A DNA stretch of 48,249 nt from Fen-1077 sp050014355 (GTDB taxonomy: Bacteria > Chloroflexota > Dehalococcoidia > Dehalococcoidales > RBG-16-60-22): contig JBEKDL010000016.1 in the NCBI GenBank assembly GCA_050014355.1, positions 1 through 48,249 of the forward strand, written 5' to 3'. The position numbers and the translations under genes are program-made. A model generated the notes under the pieces. That model searched no databases and was not told the DNA's origin. It was given only the letters and a program-made list of their open reading frames with translations. Shown here one piece after another: positions 31,003 to 38,358 of this stretch (the first letter of the stretch is position 1; every line of letters starts with the position of its first letter).

Positions 31003-31287
31003 ATGGTAACTAAAACGAAATCTTACCCTGATGTAGCGATAGCCCCGGGTGAGTACCTGGCGGAGGAAATAGAGGCGCGGGGGATGACGCAAAAAGAGCT
31101 GGCCAAGCGCATGGGGCGGCCACTGAACGCCATCAATGAAATAGTTAAGGGGAAAAAAGCCATCACGGCGGAGACGGCGTTACAGCTGGAGACCGTGATG
31201 CCGGAAATACCGGCGCGGTTCTGGTTGAATTTGGAGACCGATTACCAGCTTACGAAAGCTTTGATAAGCAGGAAATTTAAAGGGTAA
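31003..31287 (+). CDS. higA: HigA-family antitoxin, XRE-type DNA-binding protein
   Basis: A 94-residue antitoxin. The helix-turn-helix is visible as PGEYLAEEIEARGMTQKELAKRMGRPLNAINEIVKGKKAITAETALQLE (about residues 13-62), the standard HigA XRE fold, followed by a C-terminal segment ending LISRKFKG. It would normally bind HigB and repress the shared promoter. GTGGAGG lies 7 bases before the ATG. Its intact reading frame, downstream of a damaged toxin, fits loss of toxin before antitoxin, or a sequencing error in higB. Confidence 0.9.
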   Translation: MVTKTKSYPDVAIAPGEYLAEEIEARGMTQKELAKRMGRPLNAINEIVKGKKAITAETALQLETVMPEIPARFWLNLETDYQLTKALISRKFKG

Positions 31288-31291
31288 TATA

Positions 31292-31338
31292 TTAACCTCA
31301 CCCCCTTACCCCCTCTTCGTTGACGGAGAGGGGGATTA
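31292..31338. repeat. CCTCACCCCCTTACCCCC...GAGAGGGGG repeat
   Basis: Same family as the other CACCCCCT...GAGAGGGG inverted repeats; it touches the end of the next gene. Confidence 0.6.
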
Positions 31339-32268
31339 TTCCAATAACAATCTAAATACTCCTAATTGATTGTTCTCATAAATATCGAATACCAATACTG
31401 ATTTTTTTAATTTATCACTATCATTAGCAAGCCAATCTACGATGGATTTTGCTTTTTGCGATAAATTATCCGGAATTGAAAGAGCCATTTTCATAGGTAT
31501 ATGTCCGATATACTTCTGAGCTATTTTGGTTGCTAATTCAGCAGTAGCGCCTGCTACCAAGTCAGGCACTAAAGTAAGATCTTCCGTTTGATAATCGCCT
31601 TCATCTAACTTTGTAGTTCCAATTCCCAATTTTCCAAGTGGATATTTAACATAATAGCTAGAAAAATGCGACGTTATGTTTACAATATCACTTGAATAAG
31701 ATGGGTTTGCGAATAGACTGTCTTCATCGGAAATCCAATAAATATCTTGGTGCTCATGAGAAAGGCCAGCAATTAAAAGACTACAGAAATGAGTGATGCG
31801 AATAGCTGTCTCAAGATGTTTATAATTCCATTTTGCCTTCAGATTTGCTGCCTTTTTAAAATCATCAACCCCCTCAGGCCAAAAACACAATGATTTGATT
31901 TTTTTGCTAATTACAAATGAGGTACATATTCCAGAAAAGTGATCGGCGGCATCAAGAAAATACGGCAGAACTTTTTTCCGTTTTGAATCATTTAGATTCT
32001 TGAAACTCATTTTCCGAAATTCTTTAAAAATGCGTTTCCTTATTATTTGTCTTCTATATTCCCATTGACGTGAATCTTCAAAGTCAAATGCTAAAAAAAC
32101 AATCGTATCATATTGGCTCTCTTTATTTCCTCCACTATAATCTGATGTTAGATACAGCGTATTGCCGTAAAAACTTGGAATCGAAGAGCACGAATATATC
32201 TTGTTAATAGTTTTGACCCAAGGATAAAGTGGCAATGTCTGTTTCCAATTGGATTGTGGTATTAACAT
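31336..32268 (-). CDS. Unknown AT-rich accessory protein, DUF3800-like pattern
   Basis: A 310-residue protein not named with confidence. The segment LYLTSDYSGGNKESQYDTIVFLAFD near residue 39, then RRQIIRKRIFKEFRKMSFKNLND, and ISDEDSLFANP near residue 180 recall RNase H-like proteins of the DUF3800 type, in which D-x-S-G is a conserved N-terminal signature. This is a pattern match only. Base composition is much more AT-rich than that of the core genes. It has a TTGACA-type promoter and no visible ribosome site. It stands alone between repeats, 130 bases from a 38-bp repeat shared with the HEPN-like gene. Confidence 0.55.
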   Translation of the reverse strand: MLIPQSNWKQTLPLYPWVKTINKIYSCSSIPSFYGNTLYLTSDYSGGNKESQYDTIVFLAFDFEDSRQWEYRRQIIRKRIFKEFRKMSFKNLNDSKRKKVLPYFLDAADHFSGICTSFVISKKIKSLCFWPEGVDDFKKAANLKAKWNYKHLETAIRITHFCSLLIAGLSHEHQDIYWISDEDSLFANPSYSSDIVNITSHFSSYYVKYPLGKLGIGTTKLDEGDYQTEDLTLVPDLVAGATAELATKIAQKYIGHIPMKMALSIPDNLSQKAKSIVDWLANDSDKLKKSVLVFDIYENNQLGVFRLLLE

Positions 32269-32336
32269 CTAAGCAATACTTTTCTCCACTAAAGCCTCAT
32301 GTCTACGCACTTTAATAAATGTCACCAATAATAGAT

Positions 32337-32365
32337 TATTTACTCTCGTTGAATATTATTGTCAA
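32337..32365 (-). promoter_or_regulatory. Promoter of the 31336-32268 gene
   Basis: On the minus strand TTGACA (32365-32360), a 17-base spacer and TAAATA (32342-32337). The leader to the ATG is about 65 bases. Confidence 0.5.
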
Positions 32366-32409
32366 CTTTATTAGAGTATCAGCCCCCTCTTAAAAATAAT
32401 ACCCCCTTC

Positions 32410-32447
32410 CCTTAATCCCAAGGGAAGGGGGCAGGGGGATAGGTCAC
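32410..32447. repeat. 38-bp repeat upstream of the DUF3800-like gene
   Basis: Identical over 38 bases to 16007-16044; it lies upstream of the accessory gene in the same orientation as there. Followed by two GGATTCC-type elements (32458-32532). Confidence 0.8.
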
Positions 32448-32455
32448 TATTATTA

Positions 32456-32534
32456 TTGTCATTCTCGGGCTTGACCCGAGAATCCAGCCACCTTTACCCC
32501 ACCACTGGATTCCCGCCTGCGCGGGAATGACAGT
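32456..32534. repeat. Paired ATTCTCGGGCTTGACCCGAGAATCC and CTGGATTCCCGCCTGCGCGGGAATGACAG
   Basis: Two copies of the GTCATTCCCGC.../GGATTCC hairpin family facing each other, between the 38-bp repeat and the FAD oxidoreductase gene. Confidence 0.65.
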
Positions 32535-32544
32535 TCGGTGGTGT

Positions 32545-33963
32545 TTACTTTGCTTTCTTTTTAATCTCTGGCAGGTTCACGCCCTGCTTGACCAAGGCAT
32601 CGTGGAGCTTTTGGTAGTCCACCTTACGCGGCTGGACGCCCGCTTTGACGGCTAAAGCGGCGGCGGTGCCCGCGGCCTGGCCGTAGGCCATGCAATGCGG
32701 GATGATGTTGAAAGCGTTATTGACCAGGTCTTCCGAGGAGAAACCGCGGCAGGCCACGAGTAAACCGTCTATTTTCTTGGGCACTAAACAGCGGTAGGGG
32801 ACGCATAGGGCGGGGTGCCTGGCCGAAATTTCTTTATGGTCGTTATTCGCCAGCACGACGATGGTGTCCTCGAAAACCTCTCCGCTGACCAGGTCTTTAT
32901 CCGTAAGAATATACTCCCCGATAACGCGCCGGCCGCCCTGGGTGCCGAGCTGGGGGGCGGTGAGCATGATGAAGCTGTTCTCGAAGCCGGGAACGTGCTT
33001 TTTCATGAAGGCGTAGGTAATATTGGCACGCTTACGGGCACGGATATCGATGCGGGTAAGCTGCTCAACGTCCATAGCGTCAGTGGACTCCGCCTGGGGC
33101 TGCATCGCGTGATACCAGATGACGCCCGGCTGGTTCTTTAAAACGCCTTTGAAAAAGCGCGGGTAGCCGCCGAGCTTTTCCAGTTCTTTCATCAGCCCGG
33201 CATATTTTTCGGGATGGTCAGCCTTGAAATCGGTCAGCTTAGCGATATCCACATCAGCCAGCCAGAGTACCTGCGCGAGCCAGGCATCGCGGTGTTGGTT
33301 GTCGAGCTTGCCATCGAACTCCGCGCCTGCCCTGACGAACATATCGCCATCACCGGTGGAATCGATGACAACTTTGGCGAGAATAGCCTGACGGCCGGAT
33401 TTGCTTTCAAAAATAACGCCTTTGGTGGTGTTGCCTTCCATGATGGGCTGAACGCCCCAGGAGTGCAGCAGCAGGTCAGCGCCGGACTCCAGCACCATAT
33501 CGTTGAACTCGTCCTTGAGGATTTCGGGGTCGACGACGGCGGTATAGAGCACGCGCTCTTTATTGATGTTAAAATCCTGGCGGACGTAAAACCAGCCGAG
33601 GCCGGCATCGAGATAGTAATCGACGAGTTTTCTATCGGTGGTGCCCCAGTCTTTTTTGGCGGGATAGGAAGCCCCGCCCCTTTTATCCAGTCTATCAATC
33701 ATTTCCTGGACGATGCCGAAGACGTGCTGCTTGCCGGAGATATCCGAGAGGTTGGGGATGATATTGACCAGCCCGCCGGTGGCCATGCCGCCGAGATGGC
33801 TGTACCTTTCGATGAGGACGGTCTTGGCGCCGTTGCGCGCCGCGGCTACCGCGGAGCCGATACCGCCGGGGCCGCCGCCGACAACGACGACATCGACCTC
33901 GCGCCAGACTTTAATCTTGCGGGCAGGTTCGGTAATTGTTTTAGCAGCGGGTTGTTTCGGCAT
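32545..33963 (-). CDS. FAD-dependent oxidoreductase (FAD_oxidored family), paralogue 1
   Basis: A 472-residue flavoprotein. The N-terminal FAD-binding fold is VDVVVVGGGPGGIGSAVAAARNGAKTVLIERYSHLGGMATGG (from residue 21). The second FAD-contact motif VVIDSTGDGDMFVRAGAEF lies near residue 200, and the C-terminus has LLVACRGFSSEDLVNNAFNIIPHCMAYGQAAGTAAALAV. The substrate is unknown; the family includes proteins acting on organic acids and aromatic or steroid compounds. CAGGAGGTAC precedes the ATG giving MPKQPAAK. It is about 45% similar by eye to the gene at 34915, including matching promoters. Confidence 0.88.
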   Translation of the reverse strand: MPKQPAAKTITEPARKIKVWREVDVVVVGGGPGGIGSAVAAARNGAKTVLIERYSHLGGMATGGLVNIIPNLSDISGKQHVFGIVQEMIDRLDKRGGASYPAKKDWGTTDRKLVDYYLDAGLGWFYVRQDFNINKERVLYTAVVDPEILKDEFNDMVLESGADLLLHSWGVQPIMEGNTTKGVIFESKSGRQAILAKVVIDSTGDGDMFVRAGAEFDGKLDNQHRDAWLAQVLWLADVDIAKLTDFKADHPEKYAGLMKELEKLGGYPRFFKGVLKNQPGVIWYHAMQPQAESTDAMDVEQLTRIDIRARKRANITYAFMKKHVPGFENSFIMLTAPQLGTQGGRRVIGEYILTDKDLVSGEVFEDTIVVLANNDHKEISARHPALCVPYRCLVPKKIDGLLVACRGFSSEDLVNNAFNIIPHCMAYGQAAGTAAALAVKAGVQPRKVDYQKLHDALVKQGVNLPEIKKKAK

Positions 33964-33994
33964 GACTGTACCTCCTGAAAGAATCCGGGGAATT

Positions 33995-34033
33995 GCTATG
34001 GAAAGCATATAAAATAGCGGGTTTGGATGTCAA
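33995..34033 (-). promoter_or_regulatory. Promoter and inverted repeat of FAD oxidoreductase 1
   Basis: On the minus strand TTGACA (34033-34028) and TATATG (34011-34006) with a 16-base spacer. GCTAT/ATAGC arms (34018-34014 and 33999-33995) flank the -10. The same arrangement stands before the paralogue (36345-36383). Confidence 0.55.
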
Positions 34034-34161
34034 ATTGGGGATTTGATAACCTCACCCCCTATGTCCCCCTCTCCTCGCAAACATCAGAATATTTGCCATT
34101 CCAGGCATACATTGTTGATAATAGTATCAATGCCCAAAAAAGAAGCAAATGAAGGAAATTT
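34034..34161. repeat. CCTCACCCCCTATGTCCCCCTCTCC repeat and AT-rich spacer
   Basis: A single copy of the CACCCCCT...CTCTCC family (34050-34074), then AT-rich DNA with an imperfect palindrome TTGATAATAGTATCAA (34112-34127). No gene is seen. Confidence 0.45.
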
Positions 34162-34320
34162 ATGGCATGGATATCGAGGAGTGTGATGAGAGCTGATAAA
34201 AACACCGGGGAAAAATATGATGATTTTTGGGACTGGCTGCGGTCTGACGGGCATGCTGTCTGGATTTTCAGTTTGTTCTTTGCCTATGCGTACTATCTTA
34301 TGACCACTGAAGAAGTGTAA
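34162..34320 (+). CDS. Small protein with one hydrophobic segment
   Basis: A 52-residue ORF starting MAWISRSVMRADKNTGEKYDDFWDWL and ending VWIFSLFFAYAYYLMTTEEV, with one hydrophobic segment near the C-terminus. GAAGGAAATT precedes the ATG at 34162; a second ATG at 34186 has GAGGAG. It lies in the divergent position to the FAD oxidoreductase genes. No family is recognised. It may be a small membrane peptide. Confidence 0.4.
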   Translation: MAWISRSVMRADKNTGEKYDDFWDWLRSDGHAVWIFSLFFAYAYYLMTTEEV

Positions 34321-34382
34321 AGGGACCTGGATGCCGGCCCGGGCGGGAATGAGGCAACTGAATATTTCGTTTTTAAAGTCTT

Positions 34383-34814
34383 TTAATTATCCAGCTGATG
34401 TTGATAGGCATGAAAATATATTGGGTGATTGGGCGAAACGCCACTTATTTTAGGATATTCTATCTTGATTAACATCGGGCTGTTTTGTTTTGGATTCAAA
34501 ATGATATTTTCGCTATATACATTGAAGCCGGGTGTGGAATGAGCTGGAAACAACTGATTACCTAATATAGTTTCTTCCGGTGAACTATCAGCAAACACGT
34601 CAGTGCTAGTGTCGTTGTAATTTTTCAAATATACGGTAAGGTTGGCAGTATACCAATATGAATCATTCATCTCAACCCACGCCAATTTAGATAAATCAGG
34701 TTGATTGGTACCAGGCCATGCTCGTGAATAATTATCATCAAGATATATTCCCAGGTGTGAGGTCAATTCATCGGGCATATAGGATTCAGCGCAACCTGCC
34801 GGCAGAAATATCAA
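34383..34814 (-). CDS. Putative AT-rich lipoprotein, unusual start
   Basis: A 143-residue minimum ORF (TTG start) encoding a secreted-looking protein; sequence after the Cys is AESYMPDELTSHLGIYLDDNY and the C-terminus ends YFHAYQHQLDN. In frame upstream is a classic lipoprotein signal, SKAKYILILTCLTFLIFLPAGC, ending in a lipobox. The start for the full signal would have to be ATA at 34862, with GAGG 8 bases before, or another non-standard codon. Not a recognised family. It is AT-rich compared with the flanking FAD oxidoreductase genes, and a diverged copy of the 38-bp repeat lies just upstream (34881-34906). Confidence 0.55.
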   Translation of the reverse strand: MIFLPAGCAESYMPDELTSHLGIYLDDNYSRAWPGTNQPDLSKLAWVEMNDSYWYTANLTVYLKNYNDTSTDVFADSSPEETILGNQLFPAHSTPGFNVYSENIILNPKQNSPMLIKIEYPKISGVSPNHPIYFHAYQHQLDN

Positions 34815-34914
34815 AAATGTGAGACAGGTTAGAATTAAGATATATTTTGCTTTGCTCTCTATAGTTTTAACCTCTTCACAAAGGGAAGGGGTGGAGGGAT
34901 AGGTTGCCTTGAAA

Positions 34915-36306
34915 CTATTTTACAGCGGCCACTTTACGGAAGTCAGGTAAGGGGACATTGGCTTTCGCCAGCTTGCTCTGAAGCTCTTCGATGTTGACGC
35001 TGCGGACTTTAGCGCGGTTCTTGACGCAAAGCGCCGCGGCAGTGCCGGCGGCCTCGCCGAAAGCGATGCAGTGCGGGATAAGGTTGAAGAAGTTCTGCAC
35101 GAGCTGGTCAGAGCCGAAAGCACGGCAGCCCACGAGAAGGTTTTCCACGCCGCGCGGGATGAGACAGCGATAGGGGACATGAATATTGGGGTGTTTAACG
35201 GATTCTTCGCCGCGGTCGAGGTCGGGGAAAATGGCGATGGTATCTTTAAAGACACGGTCGGCCACGATGTCTTTTTCCGTCAGTATGTAATCGGAGTGGA
35301 CGCGGCGGCTACTGCGCGTGCCGAGCTGGGGGGAGGTCAGAGCGATAAAGGCCTTTTCGAAGCCGGGGAGGTTCTTCTTATAAAAGTCATAGGTGATAAG
35401 CATCTTTTTCCGGCCTTCGAACTCGACGCGGGTAAGCGCCTCGGGGTCACACTGGTCGAGGGCGGGATAGCGTGGGTGGCTCCAGACCACGCTGTCCTGG
35501 TCTTTAAGGCAGCTCCTAAAGAAATTAGGGTGCCCGCCCAGCTTGACAAGCTCGCGCATCATTTCCTGGTACTTAGGCGACTGGTTATAGCGGAAATCAA
35601 GGGCTTTTTTAAGGTCGACACCGCCCATCCAGTAGCAGAGGGAAAGATGGGCGATGCGGAGGGTGGGGTCCATATCCGTATCGAAAGTAGCGCCGGCGGA
35701 GGGCAATAAATCGCCGTCACCGGTGCCGTCGATAATGACTTTAGCGAGGATGGCCTGGCGGCCCGCTTTGCTCTCGAAGATAACGCCCTGCACTTCGTTG
35801 CCATCGACGATAGCTTTTGTGCCCCAGGCGTGCATGAGAACTTTCACGCCGGCTTCCTCGGCCATGTCATTGAGGGCGCACTTTAAAATCTCCGCGTCGA
35901 AGAGGACGCTGTAAACCACCTTATCGAGCCTGGTATAAAAGAAAGAGCGCTGGAACCACTCCTTGACCTGCTGCTTATCGTCGCTGCCCCACAGCTCTTT
36001 AGGCGGATAGGCGGTGGCCTGGCGCTTATCGAGGCGGTCAATCCACTCCTGGGTCTGGCCGGCTATCTGCTGCTTGCCGTACATGTCGCTCAAGTTGGGG
36101 ATGATGGTCACGACACCGCCGCTGGCCATGCCACCGAGGACGCCGTACCTTTCCACGAGCACGGTATCGGCGCCGTTACGTGCCGCGGCGATAGCGGCGG
36201 CATGGCCGCCGGGGCCACCGCCAACAACGACGACATCAGCCTCGCGCCAGACTCTAATTTTCTGCGCCGGTTCCAGGATTGTTTTAGTCGACAGACGCTT
36301 CGCCAT
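34915..36306 (-). CDS. FAD-dependent oxidoreductase (FAD_oxidored family), paralogue 2
   Basis: A 463-residue flavoprotein closely resembling the gene at 32545: ADVVVVGGGPGGHAAAIAAARNGADTVLVERYGVLGGMASGG, IIDGTGDGDLLPSAGATFD, and a C-terminal LLVGCRAFGSDQLVQNFFNLIPHCIAFGEAAGTAAALCV. Both proteins begin with a KTI-x-EPA-x-KI-x-VWRE leader before the FAD fold. GGAGGTGAGAT precedes the ATG. It is separated from paralogue 1 by a small gene and a lipoprotein gene, with a matching promoter, so the two probably come from a duplication and may respond to one regulator. Substrate unknown. Confidence 0.88.
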   Translation of the reverse strand: MAKRLSTKTILEPAQKIRVWREADVVVVGGGPGGHAAAIAAARNGADTVLVERYGVLGGMASGGVVTIIPNLSDMYGKQQIAGQTQEWIDRLDKRQATAYPPKELWGSDDKQQVKEWFQRSFFYTRLDKVVYSVLFDAEILKCALNDMAEEAGVKVLMHAWGTKAIVDGNEVQGVIFESKAGRQAILAKVIIDGTGDGDLLPSAGATFDTDMDPTLRIAHLSLCYWMGGVDLKKALDFRYNQSPKYQEMMRELVKLGGHPNFFRSCLKDQDSVVWSHPRYPALDQCDPEALTRVEFEGRKKMLITYDFYKKNLPGFEKAFIALTSPQLGTRSSRRVHSDYILTEKDIVADRVFKDTIAIFPDLDRGEESVKHPNIHVPYRCLIPRGVENLLVGCRAFGSDQLVQNFFNLIPHCIAFGEAAGTAAALCVKNRAKVRSVNIEELQSKLAKANVPLPDFRKVAAVK

Positions 36307-36344
36307 ATCTCACCTCCAGAAAAATAGGAATTTACAGGGGACTC

Positions 36345-36383
36345 CGCTATGAAAAGCATATAAAATAGCGGCGGTGATGTCAA
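36345..36383 (-). promoter_or_regulatory. Promoter and inverted repeat of FAD oxidoreductase 2
   Basis: On the minus strand TTGACA (36383-36378) and TATATG (36362-36357) with a 15-base spacer. CGCTAT (36370-36365) and ATAGCG (36350-36345) form a 6-bp inverted repeat around the -10. The core from CGCTATTTTATATGCTTT onward is the same as before paralogue 1. Confidence 0.6.
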
Positions 36384-36508
36384 ATGGGTTAAAGCTTTTA
36401 GGCAGGAAGTGCCGTATGGCGTGCCGCTGCCGGAGCCATCGGCGTGCAGAGCGTGCGGCGAATGCGTCCGGGCGTGTCCTCAAAAAGCGATACAGATAGT
36501 CAGCCTTT
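36364..36508 (+). pseudogene. Ferredoxin-domain remnant
   Basis: A short open frame without a start codon encodes VKWVKAFRQEVPYGVPLPEP followed by SACRACGECVRACPQKAIQIV and a stop. The C-x2-C-x2-C-x3-CP pattern is that of a [4Fe-4S] ferredoxin C-terminus. It overlaps the promoter of FAD oxidoreductase 2 on the other strand. Probably the 3' end of a deleted iron-sulfur gene. Confidence 0.5.
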
Positions 36509-36515
36509 AGCCTGT

Positions 36516-37604
36516 TCAGATAGCCCGATGGTAGTCCGCTTTTCCGGTAATCAAATTTATCACCAGCTTGATAAAGCGTACCACTATCCCGATGCCGAAG
36601 CCTACGGCGATGAGCGCGAGGACAACCTTGACCCCGATTTCCGTATTGGCGGCGGCATTAGCGCCCGGCAAGGCGTTGAAGTCGAAGGGGAAGACGGAGA
36701 GAAGCGTCGCGATGGTGGCCAGGCCCAAGACATCGATGACGAGGCGTATTACCTGGCGCAGAGTGTACCTATCGCGGATAATCAAGATAATGTGGCCGAT
36801 GATGGAGACTGTCAAAGTCGCGGTGAGTATCGGAAGCCAGCGGCTGATGTCAGAGGTGAAGAACGGGTATCTTTCCCAAACAACGGTGCCGCCGCGGGTA
36901 ACGGCGTGATAGTAGGCCACGTATTGATAAAAGTAATTGAAGAAAATCAATAACGCGATGCTCCAGGCGATAGCGAAGGCCGAGGCAGTAATACGGACAG
37001 CCCGCCGCCGCTCGAAGAAGTCATCAACTCTACGGCTAATTTTCTCGTCCAGATTTTGAGGTGACGGCGCCGGTCCCGGTTTTTCCACGGGCGCCTGCTT
37101 TTGAGGCGCGGCCGATGGTTTTTCCGCAGCGGCAGGCGGGGGTTGGGGAGATTGGGGTGGGGGCGGATAATCGGAACCGGGATATCTGGAAATAATCGAC
37201 TCGGCGATATCGCCGGCGATGGGGAGGTGGTAGCGCTCGCCGTTATAGGCGCGGAGCATCAGGACAATCCAGAGGATAAACGCGGTGATGCCGATAATCA
37301 CGTTGAAGAGCCAGCCGATAAAAGGCAGCCAGCCAATGATGGCGCTGATGATAGCCAGTCCACCGAAAGTGACGAGGGACTGGACGGCGTGGAATCGCAC
37401 CCACTGGTTTTTCTTTTCCAGGATTAAAAAGATGATGCCGGTAATCCAGGCGCCGACGTAGCAGAGCAGCCCGGCGATGTTTGGCGAGAGTGTGGTGGTG
37501 GATTCCGCAGCAGGTTTGCGTTCGCGCTCAAGCTGCTCTCTAGCTTCGAGGCGGGCTTTTTCTTCTTCGTAGATTTTACGGCGTTCTTCCGGCGAGAGTT
37601 CCAT
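36516..37604 (-). CDS. DUF4870-like membrane protein with extra C-terminal membrane domain
   Basis: A 362-residue protein. After a coiled-coil-like start (SPEERRKIYEEEKARLEAREQLERERK), residues 33-130 form a Tic20/DUF4870-like four-helix domain: NIAGLLCYVGAWITGIIFLILE, FHAVQSLVTFGGLAIIS, WLPFIGWLFNVIIGI, MLRAYNGERYHLPIAGDIAE. A Pro/Ala-rich linker (PPPPQSPQPPPAAAEKPSAAP) follows, then a second hydrophobic domain with about four segments. GGAGGAAAGCC precedes the ATG giving MELSPEE; the longer frame upstream is repeat DNA. The second domain is unassigned, and the two-domain build is unusual for DUF4870 proteins. Confidence 0.72.
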   Translation of the reverse strand: MELSPEERRKIYEEEKARLEAREQLERERKPAAESTTTLSPNIAGLLCYVGAWITGIIFLILEKKNQWVRFHAVQSLVTFGGLAIISAIIGWLPFIGWLFNVIIGITAFILWIVLMLRAYNGERYHLPIAGDIAESIISRYPGSDYPPPPQSPQPPPAAAEKPSAAPQKQAPVEKPGPAPSPQNLDEKISRRVDDFFERRRAVRITASAFAIAWSIALLIFFNYFYQYVAYYHAVTRGGTVVWERYPFFTSDISRWLPILTATLTVSIIGHIILIIRDRYTLRQVIRLVIDVLGLATIATLLSVFPFDFNALPGANAAANTEIGVKVVLALIAVGFGIGIVVRFIKLVINLITGKADYHRAI

Positions 37605-37684
37605 GGCTTTCCTCCTAACAGGGAGTTTCTTTTGTTGATTATACAACGGCAAAGGCCAGGGGTAAAAACTTTCACTTGATTTGA

Positions 37685-38035
37685 TTACCTCACCCCCTGA
37701 CCCCTCTCCAAACGGGGCGTCAAAATGCCCCCGGAAATCATCTGTTTGGAGAGGGGAATTATTATTAAGATCCCGATTTAATCGGGACTCTTCGCAAACT
37801 ACTCCCTTCGGGGAGGGGAAGGGAACAGATTGCATCGCTTCGCTCGCATTGCCCTACCTACGCCAAGGCAACGGCAGGCAAGGCACTCCTTCAGAATGAC
37901 GGGTTAAGATGGCTGGATTCCGGCCTGGGCGGGACCCTTCGACAGGCTAAGGTTGAGTGGGAGAATTGGAGGAAAGGGTACGGATTCTCACGTCGTCCCG
38001 ATGAATCGGGACTCCTCAGAATGACAGGATGAAAG
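37685..38035. repeat. Dispersed repeat block upstream of SRP RNA
   Basis: CCTCACCCCCTGACCCCTCTCCAAAC...TGTTTGGAGAGGGG (37688-37757), GATCCCGATTTAATCGGGACTC (37770-37791), AGATTGCATCGCTTCGCTCGCATTG (37827-37851), CTGGATTCCGGCCTGGGCGGGA (37913-37934) and GGATTCTCACGTCGTCCCGATGAATCGGGACTCCTCAGAATGACA (37982-38026). In the last copy a TCCCGATGAATCGGGA hairpin is inserted within the element. No gene is seen. Confidence 0.7.
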
Positions 38036-38044
38036 GGGTAAGCC

Positions 38045-38073
38045 TTGACAAAGAGTCGGCTACCCTATACGAT
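38045..38073 (+). promoter_or_regulatory. Promoter of the SRP RNA gene
   Basis: TTGACA (38045-38050), a 17-base spacer and TACGAT (38068-38073); TATACG two bases upstream is an alternative -10. The RNA would start at about 38081. Confidence 0.7.
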
Positions 38074-38080
38074 TTTGAGT

Positions 38081-38351
38081 GAGGCCGCGCTAGACGGGGA
38101 GCCAGCGGTGCCCTGTACCTGAAATCCGCTACAGCAGGGTCGAACTCCCGCTTGAGGCTTGCGTCTGGTGGGACTGCTCCTGTTAAGTGGTGTTGAAGGC
38201 CGGGTCCTGCGCGGCGGAAGGCTATGAACCCCGTCAGGTCCGAAAGGAAGCAGCGGTAAATAGTTATTTCCGGGTGCCGCAGGTACACCTGGCTGGAGCC
38301 GGCTGGCAGGGGTAAGCCGTTAGACCGGGTCGAGGGCGGGTGCACGGCCTC
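38081..38351 (+). ncRNA. ffs: Signal recognition particle RNA, long form with Alu domain
   Basis: The strongly conserved domain IV hairpin is present: GTCAGGTCCGAAAGGAAGCAGC at about 38233-38254, with a GAAA tetraloop and the AGCAGC asymmetric loop that binds Ffh. The 5' end GAGGCCG pairs with CGGCCTC at 38345-38351, giving about 271 bases, the size of the Gram-positive long SRP RNA rather than the 110-base enteric 4.5S. The 5' region contains the expected Alu-type loops. It has its own promoter and ends seven bases before the ksgA start codon. SRP delivers nascent membrane proteins to FtsY and the Sec translocon. Confidence 0.92.
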
Positions 38352-38358
38352 TATTTCT

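Noticed and set aside
33214..33978. Plus-strand frame across FAD oxidoreductase 1
   Set aside because: Shadow with no ribosome site and no recognisable motif.
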